A DNA stretch of 14,538 nucleotides, from assembly GCA_910588865.1 (NCBI GenBank), contig CAJUSJ010000098.1:1-14538 (forward strand), written 5' to 3'. The DNA comes from an uncultured Lachnospiraceae bacterium. Its GTDB lineage: Bacteria > Bacillota > Clostridia > Lachnospirales > Lachnospiraceae. Below, one piece after another: positions 12,792 through 14,538 of the stretch. The notes beneath the pieces are model-generated. The model did not search any database. It saw only the letters and a program-made list of their open reading frames with translations, and had not been told where the DNA came from. Each line of letters opens with the position of its first letter. The stretch's first letter is position 1. The position numbers and the translations under genes are program-made.

Positions 12792-14525
12792 ATGGCGATC
12801 ATTGATTTCAAGGCTACGAAATGTAAGCATTGCTACAAATGCGTCCGAAACTGCGAAGTCAAGGCCATCATGATTAAAGACGGACGGGCGGAGATCATGC
12901 CTGAGAAGTGCATCCTCTGTGGAAAATGTCTGCAGATCTGTCCTCAGTCCGCCAAGCAGCTGGTCAGCGATTTAGGCCAGGTGAAGAACTGGATCCTGAG
13001 CGGGCAGAGAGTGGTGGTGTCCATCGCCCCATCCTACATGGGACTTATAAAATACAACACCATTGGCCAGGTAAAATCTGCTTTAAAGAAGCTGGGCTTT
13101 GCCGACGTGAGGGAGACCTCAGAGGGCGCTGTGCTGGTGACGGAAGAGTATACGAGGCTTTTGCAGGAAGGGAAGATGGAGAACATTATCACCACCTGCT
13201 GTCCCAGCGTTAACGACCTGGTCGAGATCTATTATCCCCAGCTGGTTCCCTGGCTGGCTCCAGTAGTGTCTCCCATGATTGCCCATGGAAGGCTGCTTAA
13301 AAAAGAATACGGCCAGGACACCAAAGTGGTATTTTTGGGGCCATGTATTGCCAAGAAGAAAGAGTCCCAGGACCCAAGACACAATGACTGTATTGACGCT
13401 GTCCTGAATTTCACGGAGATCAAGAGCTGGTTTGAGGATCAGGATATCGCGGTGGAACAGTGCGAGGATGAGCCATTTGACAGGATTGATCCCAAGGTGA
13501 ACCGGCTCTATCCAGTGACCAACGGGGTGGTGAACTCTGTCCTGGCCACTGAGGGACGGGTGGACTCTTACAGAAAGTTCTATGTCCACGGAACCAAGAG
13601 CTGCATTGACGTGTGCGAGAGCCTGACAAGGGGTGAGATCAAGGGCTGCTTTATTGAGATCAACAACTGTTCCGGCGGCTGCGTTAAAGGGCCTACGGTG
13701 GAGGAAGAGGGCATTTCCCAGTTCAAGGTAAAGCTGGATATGGAGGATGCGGTGAAGAAGGACCCGGTAGACTCCCGGACCGTGGGGCAGATGCTGGTGG
13801 ATGTTCAGATGGCAAAGGATTTTGGAGATCATTCTATCAAGGAGACCATGCCTACGGAGGAGGAGATCCAGGCCATTCTCCGGGAGATCGGCAAGAGCCG
13901 CCCGGAGGACGAGCTCAACTGCAGCGCCTGCGGCTATCCTACGTGCCGGGACAAGGCCATCGCCGTGTTCCAGAAAAAGGCGGAGTTAAATATGTGTATT
14001 CCGTTTATGCATGAGAAGGCGGAATCCCTTTCCAATCTGGTTATGGAGACCTCCCCTAACATTGTCCTTATTGTGGATAAGGATATGAAGATCATGGAGT
14101 ACTCCGCGGTCGGGGAGAAGTATTTTGGAAAGACCCGCTCCGAGGCCCTGGACATGTATCTTTATGAATTTATTGATCCCGTGGATTTCCAGTGGGTATA
14201 TGACACACATCAGAGCATCCACGGCAAGAAGGTAAAGTATGAGGAGTACAACCTGTCCACACTTCAGAACATTGTCTACATAGAGAAGGAGGACGTGGTT
14301 CTGGCCACCTTTATTGACATTACCAAGGAGGAGGAGCAGGCCAAGGCAGAGTACGACAAGAAGCTGGAGACCATTGACCTGGCCCAGAGAGTTATTCACA
14401 AGCAGATGATGGTAGCTCAGGAGATCGCCGGGCTTCTGGGTGAGACCACGGCGGACACCAAGACAACGCTTACAAAGCTGTGCAAGTCCATGCTGGAAGA
14501 GGGCAGTGAAAGCGAGGTTCGATAG
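12792..14525 (+). CDS. hydS: Group C (sensory, HydS-like) [FeFe] hydrogenase with PAS domain
   Basis: A 577-aa cytoplasmic iron-sulfur protein. Residues 1-55 hold two [4Fe-4S] sites: C11, C14, C17, C21 and C40, C43, C46, C50. The H-cluster domain (about 75-345) has the three active-site loops in variant form: TTCCPS (C136, C137), GPCIAKKKE (C185) and NNCSGGCVKG (C293, C297). Group A enzymes have TSCSPxW, MPCxxKxxE and ExMACxxGCxxGG instead. A further FeS domain follows (C377, C380, C385, C402, spacing C-x2-C-x4-C-x16-C), then a PAS domain (about 413-515) and a helical C-terminus. This order defines the group C hydrogenases thought to sense H2 or redox state rather than make H2 in bulk. GGGGAGG in the end of the preceding gene serves as ribosome site. 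The next gene starts directly at the stop, suggesting an operon with a signalling partner such as a SpoIIE-type phosphatase. Confidence 0.9.
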   Translation: MAIIDFKATKCKHCYKCVRNCEVKAIMIKDGRAEIMPEKCILCGKCLQICPQSAKQLVSDLGQVKNWILSGQRVVVSIAPSYMGLIKYNTIGQVKSALKKLGFADVRETSEGAVLVTEEYTRLLQEGKMENIITTCCPSVNDLVEIYYPQLVPWLAPVVSPMIAHGRLLKKEYGQDTKVVFLGPCIAKKKESQDPRHNDCIDAVLNFTEIKSWFEDQDIAVEQCEDEPFDRIDPKVNRLYPVTNGVVNSVLATEGRVDSYRKFYVHGTKSCIDVCESLTRGEIKGCFIEINNCSGGCVKGPTVEEEGISQFKVKLDMEDAVKKDPVDSRTVGQMLVDVQMAKDFGDHSIKETMPTEEEIQAILREIGKSRPEDELNCSACGYPTCRDKAIAVFQKKAELNMCIPFMHEKAESLSNLVMETSPNIVLIVDKDMKIMEYSAVGEKYFGKTRSEALDMYLYEFIDPVDFQWVYDTHQSIHGKKVKYEEYNLSTLQNIVYIEKEDVVLATFIDITKEEEQAKAEYDKKLETIDLAQRVIHKQMMVAQEIAGLLGETTADTKTTLTKLCKSMLEEGSESEVR

Positions 14526-14538
14526 ATGGGAGTTACAG
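14526..14538 (+). CDS. Start of a further gene in the hydrogenase operon (cut by window end)
   Basis: ATG at 14526 directly follows the TAG of the hydrogenase, with GAGG about 9 bases upstream. Only MGVT can be read. In related gene clusters a SpoIIE/PP2C-type phosphatase often follows; the visible bases neither support nor exclude this. Confidence 0.4.

Noticed and set aside
13119..13832. 237-residue minus-strand open frame inside the hydrogenase gene
   Set aside because: Antisense shadow of a gene with clear cluster-binding motifs; no promoter, ribosome site or recognisable domain.

Overview
The window looks like part of a Firmicutes chromosome, most probably a gut Lachnospiraceae (Clostridium cluster XIVa type). 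This is inference from the gene content: BspA-type leucine-rich-repeat and choline-binding-repeat surface proteins, Rpn-like nuclease fragments, a PAS-containing sensory [FeFe] hydrogenase, strong GGAGG ribosome sites and extended -10 promoters. Most of it is moderately GC-rich. Two stretches are clearly AT-rich and look acquired: the NhaC antiporter (1-1560) and the mazEF module with its flanks (about 5680-6660).

Layout from left to right. (1) An AT-rich NhaC-family Na+/H+ antiporter. (2) A gene-free, hairpin-rich GC block (about 1545-1790) with its own promoter. (3) A decayed locus: the 5' part of an Rpn-family nuclease runs out of frame into the interior of a BspA-like surface protein gene, which has a further +1 frameshift and an in-frame stop but still shows its Gly/Ser linker and choline-binding repeats. 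(4) A remnant of an ISAs1-type transposase and a bidirectional terminator. (5) A mazEF toxin-antitoxin operon on the minus strand with a repeat-rich operator/promoter. (6) A 134-bp MITE-like element with 11-bp terminal inverted repeats and an 8-bp target duplication. (7) A three-gene ABC importer operon of the nitrate/sulfonate/taurine type (lipoprotein, permease, ATPase). Its leader carries a second copy of a motif found in block 2. (8) tRNA-Leu(UAG) and a YbaK/EbsC-type aminoacyl-tRNA deacylase on the minus strand. (9) A FecR-RCC1 lipoprotein whose leader contains a strong intrinsic terminator. (10) The start of a hydrogenase-sensor operon: a small [2Fe-2S] thioredoxin-fold protein, a group C (HydS-like) [FeFe] hydrogenase with a PAS domain, and the first codons of another gene.

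Working groups: the ABC genes form one importer of unknown substrate. mazE and mazF form an autoregulated toxin-antitoxin pair. The 12550/12792 genes form a redox or H2-sensing unit, and a Rex-like site overlaps its promoter. The items most worth a second look are the shared motif at 1625 and 6761 (candidate cis-regulatory RNA), the MITE-like element, the leader terminator before the FecR-RCC1 gene and the Rex-like site at the hydrogenase promoter.
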